From contig NZ_SOFL01000002.1 in assembly GCF_004402695.1 (NCBI RefSeq), positions 1 through 64,000 on the forward strand: a stretch of 64,000 nucleotides of DNA, given 5' to 3'. Source of the DNA: Cryobacterium adonitolivorans (GTDB lineage: Bacteria > Actinomycetota > Actinomycetes > Actinomycetales > Microbacteriaceae). Of the stretch, positions 18,399 through 27,038 are shown piece by piece. Position 1 is the first letter of the stretch, and each line of letters starts with the position of its first letter. Below the pieces are notes generated by a model. That model was not told where the DNA came from. It made no database searches and worked only from the letters and a program-made list of their open reading frames with translations. The translations under genes were made by a program, and so were the position numbers.

Positions 18399-20723
18399 GT
18401 GCCTTCGAAGTCCCTAGCTTCGCCTGCCCGCAAACGCCAACTCGGCGCCGAACGCAACACCCAGCCCCTCCCCACCGTTCACGACATTCCCAGCGACGCC
18501 AAGATCATCTGGGGTCGCCTCGCCATCATCACCACCGTGCTGGCCTGGCTCGCGTACGTCATCTACACGATCCTGCGCCAGTTCCTCAACAACGGCACCG
18601 AGAGCTTCCGGTTCACCACCGAGGCCATCTCATACGTGGTCGTGGTGACGTTCCTCACCTTCTCCGCGCTGCTGTACCTGATCGCCCGCCAGGGTGCGCT
18701 GCAGCGCTTCCGCGACCACGTGCGGGTACCCCGCGCCGAACTCGACGGCCACTTCGCCAGCCACCAGGGCTCTCTCACCGTGCTGGTGCCCTCCTACAGC
18801 GAGGAACCCGGCGTGGTGCGGGCCACCCTGTGGTCGGCAGCGTTGCAGGAGTATCCCGACCTGCGCATCGTGCTGCTGCTGGACGACCCGCCGCACCCGA
18901 GCGATCCGGCCGTCGCCGCGCAGCTGCAGGCCTCCCGCAGTATCGCCCGCGACATCGAGCTGGCCCTGGCCGAACCGAAGAACCGGTTCGCCGAGGAGCT
19001 GCTGATCTGCGAGATCGAACTCACCGACGACCCGCAGCCCACCCAGCGGGCCGTGCACCGCCTCGCCGGCAGCTACCAGTGGGCCGCCCGCTGGCTGCAG
19101 GCAATGGCCTCCGCCGAGACCATCGACGACCACGTTGACACCTTCTTCGTGGAGCAAGTGCTCGGCGGACTCGCCGCGGAACTCTCCCTCACCGGCGCGG
19201 CGCTGACCGCGGCCGCCCGGGAGGGCACCGCGCCCACCGCCGCCCGGATGCTGGAACTGCACCGCCGGCTGCTCTGGACCTTCTCCGCGGAGCTGGACAC
19301 CTTCGAGCGTAAACTGTTCTCCTCGCTCTCGCACGAAGCCAACAAGGCGATGAACCTCAACGCCTACATCGGCCTGATGGGTCGCCGGTTCCAGCGCGAG
19401 GAGGGGCCGGACGGCACCATCCTGCGCCCGGTCGCCGACGACGCGCCAGCCGACTACGTGGTGCGCGACTCCGAGTACCTGCTCACCCTCGACGCCGACT
19501 CGCTGCTGCTGCGCGACTACTGCCTGCGCCTGGTCTACTTCCTCGAGCAGCCCGACAACGCCAAGGTCGCCGTCACCCAAACGCCGTACTCGTCGTTCCG
19601 CGGCGCCCCCACCCGCATCGAGCGGCTCGCCGGCGCCACCACCGACATCCAGCACATCCTGCACCAGGGCCTGTCCCACTACGGCGCCACCTTCTGGGTG
19701 GGCGCCAACGCCGTGATCCGCAAGGTCGCCCTGGAAGACATCGTCGAGGTCGAGATTGTGGGCGGCTTCGAGGTGCGCCGCTACGTGCAGGACCGCACCG
19801 TGATCGAGGACACCGAGTCGAGCATCGACTTGGGCACCCACGGCTGGTCGCTGACGAACTACCCCGAGCGGCTCAGCTACAGCGCCACCCCACCCGACTT
19901 CGGTTCGCTCATCGTGCAGCGTCGCCGCTGGGCCAACGGTGGTCTGTTGATCTTGCCCAAGCTCTGGCGCCAGATGCGTGAGCGCCGCCGCCAGGGGCAC
20001 CCGATCAGCGTGATCGAACTGGCGCTGCGGGTGAATTACATGGCCAGCATCGCCTGGGCCAGCTTCGGCCTGATCTTCCTGCTCGCCTACCCCTACGACA
20101 GCCGGCTGCTCAGCCCCGTCGTCGTGCTCGCCGCCGTGCCGTACTTCCTCGCGATGGGCAGCGACCTGCGCTCCTGCGGTTACAAGTTCAGCGACATCCT
20201 GCGCATCTACGGCTTCAACCTGATCCTGCTGCCGGTGAACCTCGCCGGAGTGCTCAAGTCGATGCAGCAGGCCGTGACCAGCAAGAAGATCCCGTTCGCC
20301 CGCACCCCCAAGGTGCGCAACCGCACGGCCGCCCCGCTGCTGTTCGTGGTGGTGCCGTACCTGATCGTCGCGTTCTCCGCGCTCACCCTGTGGCGGGATG
20401 CGTCGAACCAGAACTGGGGCAACGCCGTGTTCGCCGGGTTCAACGCCCTGCTGGCCATCTTCGCCATCCTCGCCTACATCGGCCCGTGGAACTCGATCGT
20501 GGACGTCTGGCTGGGCATGACCCAGTGGATGTTCGTCGAACGCGCCCCCCGCCGCAGCACCGCCGTGGCGGCAGCGCTACCGGTGGAGCCCGTTCTCGAC
20601 TGGCGCGCGGTGATCTATCACGGCCATGCAGTCGGCGAGCTGCCCAGCGACGTTGAAGTGATCACCGGGCCATTCGTGAGCCAGCCCGCGTCCAAGGGTG
20701 CCAAGCAGGGAGCGCTCAAATGA
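18399..20723 (+). CDS. Processive family-2 glycosyltransferase (cellulose/glucan-synthase-like membrane protein)
   Basis: 774 residues from GTG 18399, preceded by AAGGA. Two N-terminal membrane segments lead to a cytosolic GT-A domain: LVPSYSEEPGVVRATLWSAA, then LLTLDADSLLLRDY (DxD), TQTPYSSFRGAPTRIERL, and the processive-synthase motif QRRRWANGG. Several membrane helices follow. This layout is that of beta-glycan synthases that polymerise and extrude a polysaccharide. The sugar cannot be read. Its stop overlaps the GH18 gene by 4 bases, so synthesis and trimming are coupled. Confidence 0.85.
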   Translation: MPSKSLASPARKRQLGAERNTQPLPTVHDIPSDAKIIWGRLAIITTVLAWLAYVIYTILRQFLNNGTESFRFTTEAISYVVVVTFLTFSALLYLIARQGALQRFRDHVRVPRAELDGHFASHQGSLTVLVPSYSEEPGVVRATLWSAALQEYPDLRIVLLLDDPPHPSDPAVAAQLQASRSIARDIELALAEPKNRFAEELLICEIELTDDPQPTQRAVHRLAGSYQWAARWLQAMASAETIDDHVDTFFVEQVLGGLAAELSLTGAALTAAAREGTAPTAARMLELHRRLLWTFSAELDTFERKLFSSLSHEANKAMNLNAYIGLMGRRFQREEGPDGTILRPVADDAPADYVVRDSEYLLTLDADSLLLRDYCLRLVYFLEQPDNAKVAVTQTPYSSFRGAPTRIERLAGATTDIQHILHQGLSHYGATFWVGANAVIRKVALEDIVEVEIVGGFEVRRYVQDRTVIEDTESSIDLGTHGWSLTNYPERLSYSATPPDFGSLIVQRRRWANGGLLILPKLWRQMRERRRQGHPISVIELALRVNYMASIAWASFGLIFLLAYPYDSRLLSPVVVLAAVPYFLAMGSDLRSCGYKFSDILRIYGFNLILLPVNLAGVLKSMQQAVTSKKIPFARTPKVRNRTAAPLLFVVVPYLIVAFSALTLWRDASNQNWGNAVFAGFNALLAIFAILAYIGPWNSIVDVWLGMTQWMFVERAPRRSTAVAAALPVEPVLDWRAVIYHGHAVGELPSDVEVITGPFVSQPASKGAKQGALK

Positions 20724-22333
20724 GCGCCGTGGAACCCGGCGCAACAGCGCCCAGCGCGCCCGAGACCCTCAGCCAGGTCGACAAGCCGCGCCGACGCCTC
20801 TCGGTGGTGCGGGTGCTACTCGGCGTGGTGCTCGTCGTAGCGTTGTCCAGCGGCGGCTACCTCGGCTGGCAGTGGTGGGGTTCGGCGCAGGCCGCCGATG
20901 CCTACGACCCCTGGTTCGCCGGCTACGTCGACGTGACCGCCACCCCCACCTACGACTTCGAGGCTTCGGCCGAGCGGGCCGGCAGCGACGTGGTGCTCTC
21001 CTTCATCGTCGCCGACGCCGAGGAGCCCTGCACGCCCAGCTGGGGCACCTACTACACCCTCGACGAGGCCGCGGATGAGCTCGACCTTGACCGCAGGCTG
21101 GCCCGGGTCACTCAGCTCGACGGCCAGGTCGTGGTCTCCTTCGGTGGCCTGCTCAACACTGAACTGGGCACCGGCTGCACCGACACCACGAAGCTCACCG
21201 CCGCCTACGCCGCGGTGCTCGACCGGTACGACGTGACCACCATCGACCTCGACCTCGAGGGCGAAAACCTCACCGACAGCGCAGCGGCCAAGCGTCGGGC
21301 CACCGCGATCGCCGAGCTGCAGGCCGACCGCCGCGGCGCCGGCGACGACCTCGCGGTGTGGCTGACCCTGCCCGTGGGCACCTTCGGCCTCACCGAAGAC
21401 GGCACCGACGCGGTCACCGCCATGCTCGACGCCAAGGTGGACCTGGCCGGGGTGAACCTGATGACCATGGACTACGGCAGCAGCAAAGATGCGGACGAGA
21501 CGATGGCCGAGGCATCCATTCGCGCCGTCACGGCCGCGCACGGGCAGATCGGTACCCTGTACAGCCGGGCCGGCACCGAGCTGACGGATGCCACGGTGTG
21601 GTCGAAGATCGGCATGACGCCCATGGCCGGCCAGAACGACGTGCCCGACGAGGTCTTCGACCTCGACGATGCCCGCGCCGTGAACGCGTTCGCGAAGGAA
21701 CAGAAGATCGGCCGGATGTCGCTGTGGTCCCTGAACCGGGACACCACCTGCGGGTCGAACTACGCGGACCTCACGCGGGTGTCGGACTCCTGCAGCGGCA
21801 TCGACCAGGGCGACGAGACGTTCGTGGGCGTGCTGGGCAAGGGCTTCACCGGCCGCCCGGTCACCGCGGCGGCGTCGGTGACCACCGATGAGGCCAAGGA
21901 CATCGAGTCGATCATCGACGACCCGGACACCAGCCCGTACTCGATCTGGGCGGAGGAATCCTCCTACCTCGAGGGCACCAAAGTGGTCTGGCACAGGAAC
22001 GTCTACCAGACCAAGTGGTGGACGCGCGGCGACCTGCCCGACAACCCGGTGCTCAACGAGTGGGAGACGCCGTGGGTGCTGATCGGCCCGGTGATGCCGG
22101 GGGAGACCCCGATCCCCAAGCCCACCCTGCCCGCCGGCACCTACCCCACCTGGGACGGCACCGCCATCTACGAAAAGGGCACCCTGATCCTCTTCGACGG
22201 TGTTCCCTACGAGAGCAAGTGGTGGAATCAGGGCGAGAGCCCGGATGCCGCGGCCGCGGACCCGGACGGTTCACCGTGGTCGGTGCTGGCCGACGCCGAG
22301 GTGGAGAAGCTGCTCGAGGCTCTTCCCCAATAG
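20720..22333 (+). CDS. Membrane-anchored GH18 family glycosidase with two chitin-binding-type modules
   Basis: 537 residues. A cytosolic ~30-residue head and one membrane segment (VVRVLLGVVLVVALSSGGYL) place the rest outside. The catalytic domain has the GH18 DxDxE-type motif in TIDLDLEGENL and LMTMDYG. The C-terminus has two CBM5/12-like modules (VVWHRNVYQTKWWTRGDLP; LILFDGVPYESKWWNQGESP). It likely cleaves the polymer made by the upstream synthase or a chitin-like glycan. Confidence 0.85.
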   Translation: MSAVEPGATAPSAPETLSQVDKPRRRLSVVRVLLGVVLVVALSSGGYLGWQWWGSAQAADAYDPWFAGYVDVTATPTYDFEASAERAGSDVVLSFIVADAEEPCTPSWGTYYTLDEAADELDLDRRLARVTQLDGQVVVSFGGLLNTELGTGCTDTTKLTAAYAAVLDRYDVTTIDLDLEGENLTDSAAAKRRATAIAELQADRRGAGDDLAVWLTLPVGTFGLTEDGTDAVTAMLDAKVDLAGVNLMTMDYGSSKDADETMAEASIRAVTAAHGQIGTLYSRAGTELTDATVWSKIGMTPMAGQNDVPDEVFDLDDARAVNAFAKEQKIGRMSLWSLNRDTTCGSNYADLTRVSDSCSGIDQGDETFVGVLGKGFTGRPVTAAASVTTDEAKDIESIIDDPDTSPYSIWAEESSYLEGTKVVWHRNVYQTKWWTRGDLPDNPVLNEWETPWVLIGPVMPGETPIPKPTLPAGTYPTWDGTAIYEKGTLILFDGVPYESKWWNQGESPDAAAADPDGSPWSVLADAEVEKLLEALPQ

Positions 22334-22363
22334 TTTTTGGGCGGGGGAGGCCCAAACATAGAT

Positions 22364-22400
22364 ATGCCCGGGGCGGTTGTTAGGGCACCGCCCCGGGCAT
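22364..22400. terminator. Strong palindrome between convergent genes
   Basis: A perfect 14-base stem (ATGCCCGGGGCGGT / ACCGCCCCGGGCAT) with a 9-base loop lies between the GH18 stop and the 3' end of the opposite-strand gene. No U-tract follows on either strand, but the position suggests a bidirectional terminator. Confidence 0.7.
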
Positions 22401-22429
22401 TCCCACGTCTGCGCTTGCGCGCGGGGGAG

Positions 22430-22948
22430 TTAGCGAGCGGTCTTGGGCTCGTCGGTGGGCTTGTCGCCCGTGGTGCTTTCTGCGGCCGGCGCCTCAACGG
22501 TCGGCGCGACAGCGGTCGGGGCCGCGGTAGCCGCGGTCGTGGTAGCCGGGGCTGCGGAGGTCGGCGCCTCGGCGGCCTGCGCCTGTACGGCGGTCTTCTC
22601 GTCGGTGTCGAAGTCGGTGTCGTCGAAGCCGAAGTCCGGCTCGTCATCGATGACCGCCGGACCCGCGACGGCGTTCTTGGCGATCGACCGGGACACGACC
22701 ATGGCCGCGAGGGTGACGATGAAGCCCAGGATGCCGGTGCCGATCAGGGTGGCACCGAGCCCGCTGCCGGACTGGGCGGAGAAGTACGCCCCGTAGTCCG
22801 CGGACTGCGAGGTGTAGAACTCGGCCTGGGTGGCGTTGGAGGAGGTCAGGATCAGGTACCCCGCGGCGGTCACGACCACGTCGACCAGCCACAGCAGTGC
22901 CAGGACGAGGTTGAACTTGGACAGGGGACGTGAGCTGTTCTGGGACAT
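22430..22948 (-). CDS. Small integral membrane protein with acidic/Ala-Pro tail
   Basis: 172 residues. Two predicted membrane helices (FNLVLALLWLVDVVVTAAGYL and LIGTGILGFIVTLAAMVV) flank a short outside loop. A long cytosolic tail of Ala/Pro/Thr repeats (AAPATTTAATAAPTAVAP) with an Asp-rich stretch follows. It converges on the GH18 gene. Function unknown. Confidence 0.75.
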   Translation of the reverse strand: MSQNSSRPLSKFNLVLALLWLVDVVVTAAGYLILTSSNATQAEFYTSQSADYGAYFSAQSGSGLGATLIGTGILGFIVTLAAMVVSRSIAKNAVAGPAVIDDEPDFGFDDTDFDTDEKTAVQAQAAEAPTSAAPATTTAATAAPTAVAPTVEAPAAESTTGDKPTDEPKTAR

Positions 22949-23309
22949 AACTTCCTTCGTTGTATGAGCGGCCGGTGACGACCTCGCGTCACGCTACAAC
23001 CCATTCCTATGGAAAACCTATGTGCGAGCAGGGAATCGCAGCCACCTTCGCTGATCGAGCGCACCCGTTGATCGAGCGCCCCCGTTGATCGAGCTTGTCG
23101 AGATCCGGCTCCGACCCGCTGATCGAGCCTGTCGAGATCCGGTGACCTGCCTCCGGTAGAGAGTACGTCGCCCTACAACATTGTCAACCGCCTTTCTGAG
23201 CACCCCGCGACCAGATGCACCCCAAAAGTGAACGCGAGTACTCTTCCGACGCGGTAAGCTAGTCCAGTTGTCTCCGGTAGATGCCCTCGCGGGAATTTAC
23301 TGGGAACGG
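22949..23309. other. Intergenic region upstream of tRNA-Pro
   Basis: No gene is supported. It includes a GTCGAG repeat cluster at 23051-23145 and the tRNA promoter region. Nothing else stands out. Confidence 0.5.
23051..23145 (+). repeat. GTCGAG-type repeat cluster
   Basis: Four TGATCGAG units in tandem; two continue as GATCGAGCYTGTCGAGATCCGG (23084-23105 and 23121-23142). This is the third site of the family seen at 9549 and 12982. Confidence 0.7.
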
Positions 23310-23386
23310 CGGGCTGTAGCGCAGCTTGGTAGCGCACCTGACTGGGGGTCAGGGGGTCGCAGGTTCAAATCCTGTCAGCCCGACCA
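23310..23386 (+). tRNA. tRNA-Pro (GGG anticodon), integration site
   Basis: Complete cloverleaf: acceptor CGGGCTG pairs with CAGCCCG, D arm GCGC/GCGC, anticodon arm CCTGA-CTGGGGG-TCAGG giving GGG, T arm GCAGG-TTCAAAT-CCTGT, and encoded CCA. It is directly followed by a terminator and an xis/int pair, so its 3' end is the likely attachment site. Confidence 0.95.
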
Positions 23387-23389
23387 AAT

Positions 23390-23423
23390 GTCCCGGAAAC
23401 TCAAGGGTTTCCGGGACTTTTTT
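23390..23423 (+). terminator. Terminator after tRNA-Pro
   Basis: Perfect 11-base stem GTCCCGGAAAC / GTTTCCGGGAC with a 6-base loop, followed by six T. It ends the tRNA transcript just before the integration module. Confidence 0.92.
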
Positions 23424-23564
23424 GGTTAAGAGATTTGATGTTCCCATCACTACCCCATCACTATCAGCCCATTTCCGCCGTTGAGCCGGCCCTGTCGTCT
23501 GAGGCGCTGAGGTCGGTTTCGGTTCCTCCCGATCATCCGGGATCGCCCGGCACACCTTCTGGGT

Positions 23565-23819
23565 ATGAGCATTCACAACGAGAACCCAACCTGCCCTCCC
23601 ACCGACGACTGGGGTCTGGAGCCCCTGATAGACGTCCACGAGCTGGCCGCGTACCTGGGCATCCCGATCTCCACCGTCTACGAATGGCGGGTGCACGGCA
23701 AAGGCCCTACCGCCTACAGGTTCGGCAAGCACCTCAAGTTCGCCATCTCCGATGTGGGGGCGTGGATCGCCCAACAGCGCGAACCCACCAGCGAGCTCAG
23801 GCGCCCCGATCGGCGGTGA
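23565..23819 (+). CDS. Excisionase-type helix-turn-helix protein
   Basis: 84 residues. A MerR-like winged HTH of the excisionase (HTH_17) family is clear: LIDVHELAAYLGIPISTVYEWRVHGKGP then YRFGKHLKFAISDVGAWI. It probably directs excision together with the integrase that starts 6 bases after its stop. Confidence 0.88.
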   Translation: MSIHNENPTCPPTDDWGLEPLIDVHELAAYLGIPISTVYEWRVHGKGPTAYRFGKHLKFAISDVGAWIAQQREPTSELRRPDRR

Positions 23820-23825
23820 GCTGAG

Positions 23826-25013
23826 ATGCCCCGGCAGCGATTGACGATCGGCACCTTCGGCGACATCAGCACCCGCCAGATGCCGAACGGACGCTACGAG
23901 GCGCGAACTCGCTACCGAGACTGGGACGGCCACGCACGCCTGGTGCAAGGCACCGGCGCCACCGCCAAGGCCGCCGAACGGGCGCTGAAGGCCAAGCTCG
24001 CCGACCGGGACCTGTTCCAACCCGCCGACACGAGCTTGTCGCCGGACAGCCTCTTCCGTGACCTGGTGACGTACTGGTTGGAGGACATCGACCTGGAGGA
24101 CCGGATCTCCCGGACCACCCGCAACCTCTACGAGCGCAACATGCGCACCCTCGTCTCACCGGCCTTCGACCACCTGGCCTTGCGGGAGATCGGGGTGGCC
24201 CGGTGCGACAAGTTCATCAAGCAGCTCGCGAAGATCTCCTACAATCGCGCCAAGCAGGCCCGGGTTGTGCTGCGGCTCGCCCTGGAGCTGGCGGTGCGGC
24301 ACGAAGTCCTGCCGCGCAACCCCATGGACCACGTGTCCCGCCTGCACCGCGAGCCGCACGTCCCCGCCGCGCTGATGGCCCCGGAGGTCAACGTGATCCG
24401 CGCCGCGATTGCCGAGTGGGAGAGCGCCGTCAATCACACGTCTGGCCCCAAACCTGACGGGCAGCTCGGCGCGATGATCGAGGTGATGCTCGGCACCTCG
24501 GCCCGGATCGGCGAGGTCCTCGCCATCCGCCGCCGGGACGTCGACATCACCAGCCCGGTGCCGTCCATCCGCCTGGCCGGCACCATCGTCAGCCGCAAGG
24601 GCGAGCAAACCTTCCGGCAAGACCACCCCAAAACCGCCAAGTCCACCCGCGTCGTCGCCATCCCCACCTTCACCGCCGACGCGGTCCGCCGCCGGCTCGC
24701 CACGGTCGGGAGCATGGGCTTGGATGACCTGCTGTTCCAGTCCCGGGACGGCACCCCGCTGACCACGGGCAACGTGCGCCGGCAGTTGCGGCAGGTGCTC
24801 GAGGGTGCGGGCATCAACGGGGTGACCCCGCACATGTTCCGCCGCACCGTAGCGACCGCGGTCAACACCAACGCCAGCGTTGAACTCGCCGCGGAACTGC
24901 TCGGCCACACTGACACCAGGGTCACAGTCATGCATTACATCCAACGCAGCGAACTCGTGAACCCGGCCACCGCCGCGCTCCTCGATAGGGCGTTTGCAAA
25001 GGATGAAGACTGA
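23826..25013 (+). CDS. Tyrosine recombinase / integrase
   Basis: 395 residues with the phage/ICE integrase layout: an N-terminal arm-binding domain (NGRYEARTRYRDWDGHARLV), a core-binding SAM-like domain, and the catalytic domain with Arg in GTSARIGEVLAIRR, HMFRRTVAT and LGHTDTRVTVMHYI (nucleophile Tyr). It most likely integrates the element at tRNA-Pro. ATG start. Confidence 0.93.
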   Translation: MPRQRLTIGTFGDISTRQMPNGRYEARTRYRDWDGHARLVQGTGATAKAAERALKAKLADRDLFQPADTSLSPDSLFRDLVTYWLEDIDLEDRISRTTRNLYERNMRTLVSPAFDHLALREIGVARCDKFIKQLAKISYNRAKQARVVLRLALELAVRHEVLPRNPMDHVSRLHREPHVPAALMAPEVNVIRAAIAEWESAVNHTSGPKPDGQLGAMIEVMLGTSARIGEVLAIRRRDVDITSPVPSIRLAGTIVSRKGEQTFRQDHPKTAKSTRVVAIPTFTADAVRRRLATVGSMGLDDLLFQSRDGTPLTTGNVRRQLRQVLEGAGINGVTPHMFRRTVATAVNTNASVELAAELLGHTDTRVTVMHYIQRSELVNPATAALLDRAFAKDED

Positions 25014-25014
25014 A

Positions 25015-25284
25015 CACGGTGCTGCCACGGTGGCAGCACCATGCCATCTGGGCTTTCGCCTCTTCGACCTGCATCTGTGGGCCGAGCGCCGCAGCTATCG
25101 CGACTGTGCGTTCGCGATGGAGGCTGTCTTCTCACGGTGCCGCCACCGCGGCGGCACCGTGCCATCTGGGGTTTTGCCCTTCCGCAGGGAATCTTCGCTT
25201 CGGTCCACAGCACCGGCGTTGGCGAGAGATAACCACCGTTCACGGTTGTGCCACGGTGGCCCGACCGTCCCATCTGGAGTTTTA
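25015..25284. repeat. Three spaced palindromic repeats downstream of the integrase
   Basis: About 45-base units at 25015-25060, 25133-25178 and 25241-25284 share CACGGT, a central palindrome and CCATCTGGRGTTTT-like tails. The palindromes differ in sequence but keep pairing (GTGCTGCCA/TGGCAGCAC; GGTGCCGCC/GGCGGCACC), which indicates compensatory change. Spacing start to start is 118 and 108 bases. Short open frames across it look like by-products. The rest of 25285-25442 shows nothing. Confidence 0.7.
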
Positions 25285-25442
25285 ACGAATGCCCGAGAAT
25301 CAGGTCGTCGATCCAACGTGCAGGGTTTCTAAGGTCTACCTTCCATTTTGCGCCGAGGATCGAGCGTTTGCAATCGTTGCATCCCGGAAAGCGGAAGGAC
25401 GCCCGCAACTTCTTGGGCAGTCATCCTGTGGGGCTGACATTC

Positions 25443-26192
25443 TTATTGGACGTGCTCCCCGTCTTCGCCCAATTCGCGTATCTCACTCTGTTGTTCCGTC
25501 GTGAATTCGGCCTCGACCGCGAGGGTCAGCGCCCGCTCTGCCTCCGCGCCGAGCTGATGCTCGGCGAGCAGCTCCCTTGCGGCGGCCAGGTCGGGGGCCG
25601 CGTCCGCTCCCATTCTCGCTCTGAGTTCCGCGCGGTAGAGCAGCGCCTCGAACACCTCGATCGGCGGCGCGTCGGAGTAGCGAGCGAGACCTGCGTCAAG
25701 GACCGTGATCGCCTGGGCTTCGTCGCCGCGCGAGTCGCCCTGCCGGGCGGCGACGTCGATCACCCGGAGGAGGCCGGAGCGCCGCTCTACCGGGTCGTCT
25801 TCGGACGATCCGTGCCGGTAAAAGCGCAGCCAGTTGCCGCCGACATCCACGACCGAGAACCCGGTCGCGGTGCCGGCCTTGCGCCGCGGGGGGAGTAGGC
25901 GCGGGATGCCCTTGATGGGGACCTTGCCGTATCGTTCCCGCAGTCCGGCTTTGAACGCCTCGTGGTGCTCACCGGGTTCTGCGACGGTGATGATGGCGCT
26001 GCCGTACGAGGTCGCCGGGTCGAAGCTGTCCATGGCGAACAGGTGGATCGCGATGTCGTCCAGCTCCACGACCGCGCAGGCATAGGGGCGGTGCTGCTTA
26101 AACGTGACGATGAATCCGAGCGCGGTATAGAACTCGAGTGCGTCGTCCAAATCGGCGCAAGGGAGCACCGGGTAGGTCCGTTCTCCGGTCAT
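25443..26192 (-). CDS. VOC (glyoxalase/bleomycin-resistance) domain protein with helical C-terminus
   Basis: 249 residues from ATG 26192. The N-terminal half is a VOC fold: YPVLPCADLDDALEFYTALGFIVTFK, then VVDVGGNWLRFYRHG at its end. The C-terminal ~110 residues are helical and TPR-like (AQAITVLDAGLARYSDAPPI, LLYRAELRARMGADAAPDLAAARE). VOC proteins bind metals or drugs, or act as isomerases; no substrate is evident. The ATG overlaps the stop of an upstream VOC fragment (TAATG). Confidence 0.8.
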   Translation of the reverse strand: MTGERTYPVLPCADLDDALEFYTALGFIVTFKQHRPYACAVVELDDIAIHLFAMDSFDPATSYGSAIITVAEPGEHHEAFKAGLRERYGKVPIKGIPRLLPPRRKAGTATGFSVVDVGGNWLRFYRHGSSEDDPVERRSGLLRVIDVAARQGDSRGDEAQAITVLDAGLARYSDAPPIEVFEALLYRAELRARMGADAAPDLAAARELLAEHQLGAEAERALTLAVEAEFTTEQQSEIRELGEDGEHVQ

Positions 26193-26278
26193 TACATCGC
26201 CCCCAGAACTTCGTAGAAGGGTACCGACTCGTCGAGCAGGCAGCAAGGCTGGAGGGGGACCGTGAACGAGCGTTGCAT
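26192..26278 (-). pseudogene. N-terminal fragment of a second VOC-domain gene
   Basis: 28 codons (MQRSFTVPLQPCCLLDES...FYEVLGAM) match the start of a VOC domain and align with the N-terminus of the next gene, then stop with TAA overlapping that gene's ATG. It is either a remnant left by deletion between tandem paralogues or a short coupled leader. No gene is evident in 26279-26552. Confidence 0.5.
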
Positions 26279-26552
26279 CTCTAGTACTCCGTGCGTTGTG
26301 ATGTCATCAACGAAGGCGGCAGTAGCCGAGGGCCTGCGGCGGCAGGAAGAGCGTGAGCACGTCGATGAGGTAAGCGTCGGAAGCGTCCCGTTTTCGGTGA
26401 ACCAGGGCTCACCGCCGGGACCGACACCGCCGAATTCGCAGAGACGAGGCGTCAATACAGCTGGCCAGTCCGCTCGTCGCTGTCCATAGTGCGCCGACAA
26501 TCCATCGCGCACAATCGCCCCACCCGCGAAGCAGAAGGACTACCATCTCGCC

Positions 26553-27038
26553 ATGGACGGTAAGGAGACCGGGAAGAGCGAAGGTCAGGCCGCGGGCACG
26601 GCCCAGGGCGATCCCGGCTGGACGCTGCCGGAAGCCATGACAGGCCGGGCGAGCCCCGCGAAAGCGGCGGTCGGCGATAAGCCTGTCTTCGCCTACATCG
26701 CCAGCCTCCCGCAGCCGCAGCGCGCTATCGCCGAGGCGGTCGACGCGCTGGCGGCCGACACACTGCCCGACCTCGAGCGCTCCGTGAAGTGGGGCATGGC
26801 GTACTACGGCGTCGGCGACGGATGGTGCTTTAGCTGTGGCGGTTTCGCCGGCCACGTCAAGCTCATGTTCATCAACGGCGCAGCGCTCGAACCCATACCG
26901 CCGGTGACGCCGACAGGAATGGGTAAGTCAACCCGGGGTGTGGAGCTCGCGTCAGTGGACGACCTCGACGAGCGCCGGGTCGCGGCGTGGATGGTTCAAG
27001 TCACGTCCGTGCCAGGTGTCGGGGGCACGAGACGTTGA
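26553..27038 (+). CDS. DUF1801 domain-containing protein
   Basis: 161 residues. After a ~45-residue variable head comes a DUF1801/YdhG-like fold: YIASLPQPQRAIAEAVDALAADTLPDLERSVKWGMAYYGVGDGWCF then GHVKLMFINGAAL. The family is small, soluble and of unknown biochemical role. ATG start with AGAAGGA about 13 bases upstream. Confidence 0.78.
   Translation: MDGKETGKSEGQAAGTAQGDPGWTLPEAMTGRASPAKAAVGDKPVFAYIASLPQPQRAIAEAVDALAADTLPDLERSVKWGMAYYGVGDGWCFSCGGFAGHVKLMFINGAALEPIPPVTPTGMGKSTRGVELASVDDLDERRVAAWMVQVTSVPGVGGTRR

Noticed and set aside
25015..25284. Possible CRISPR array or coding repeats
   Set aside because: Only three units, ~110 bases apart and with differing hairpins; short frames across them look incidental.
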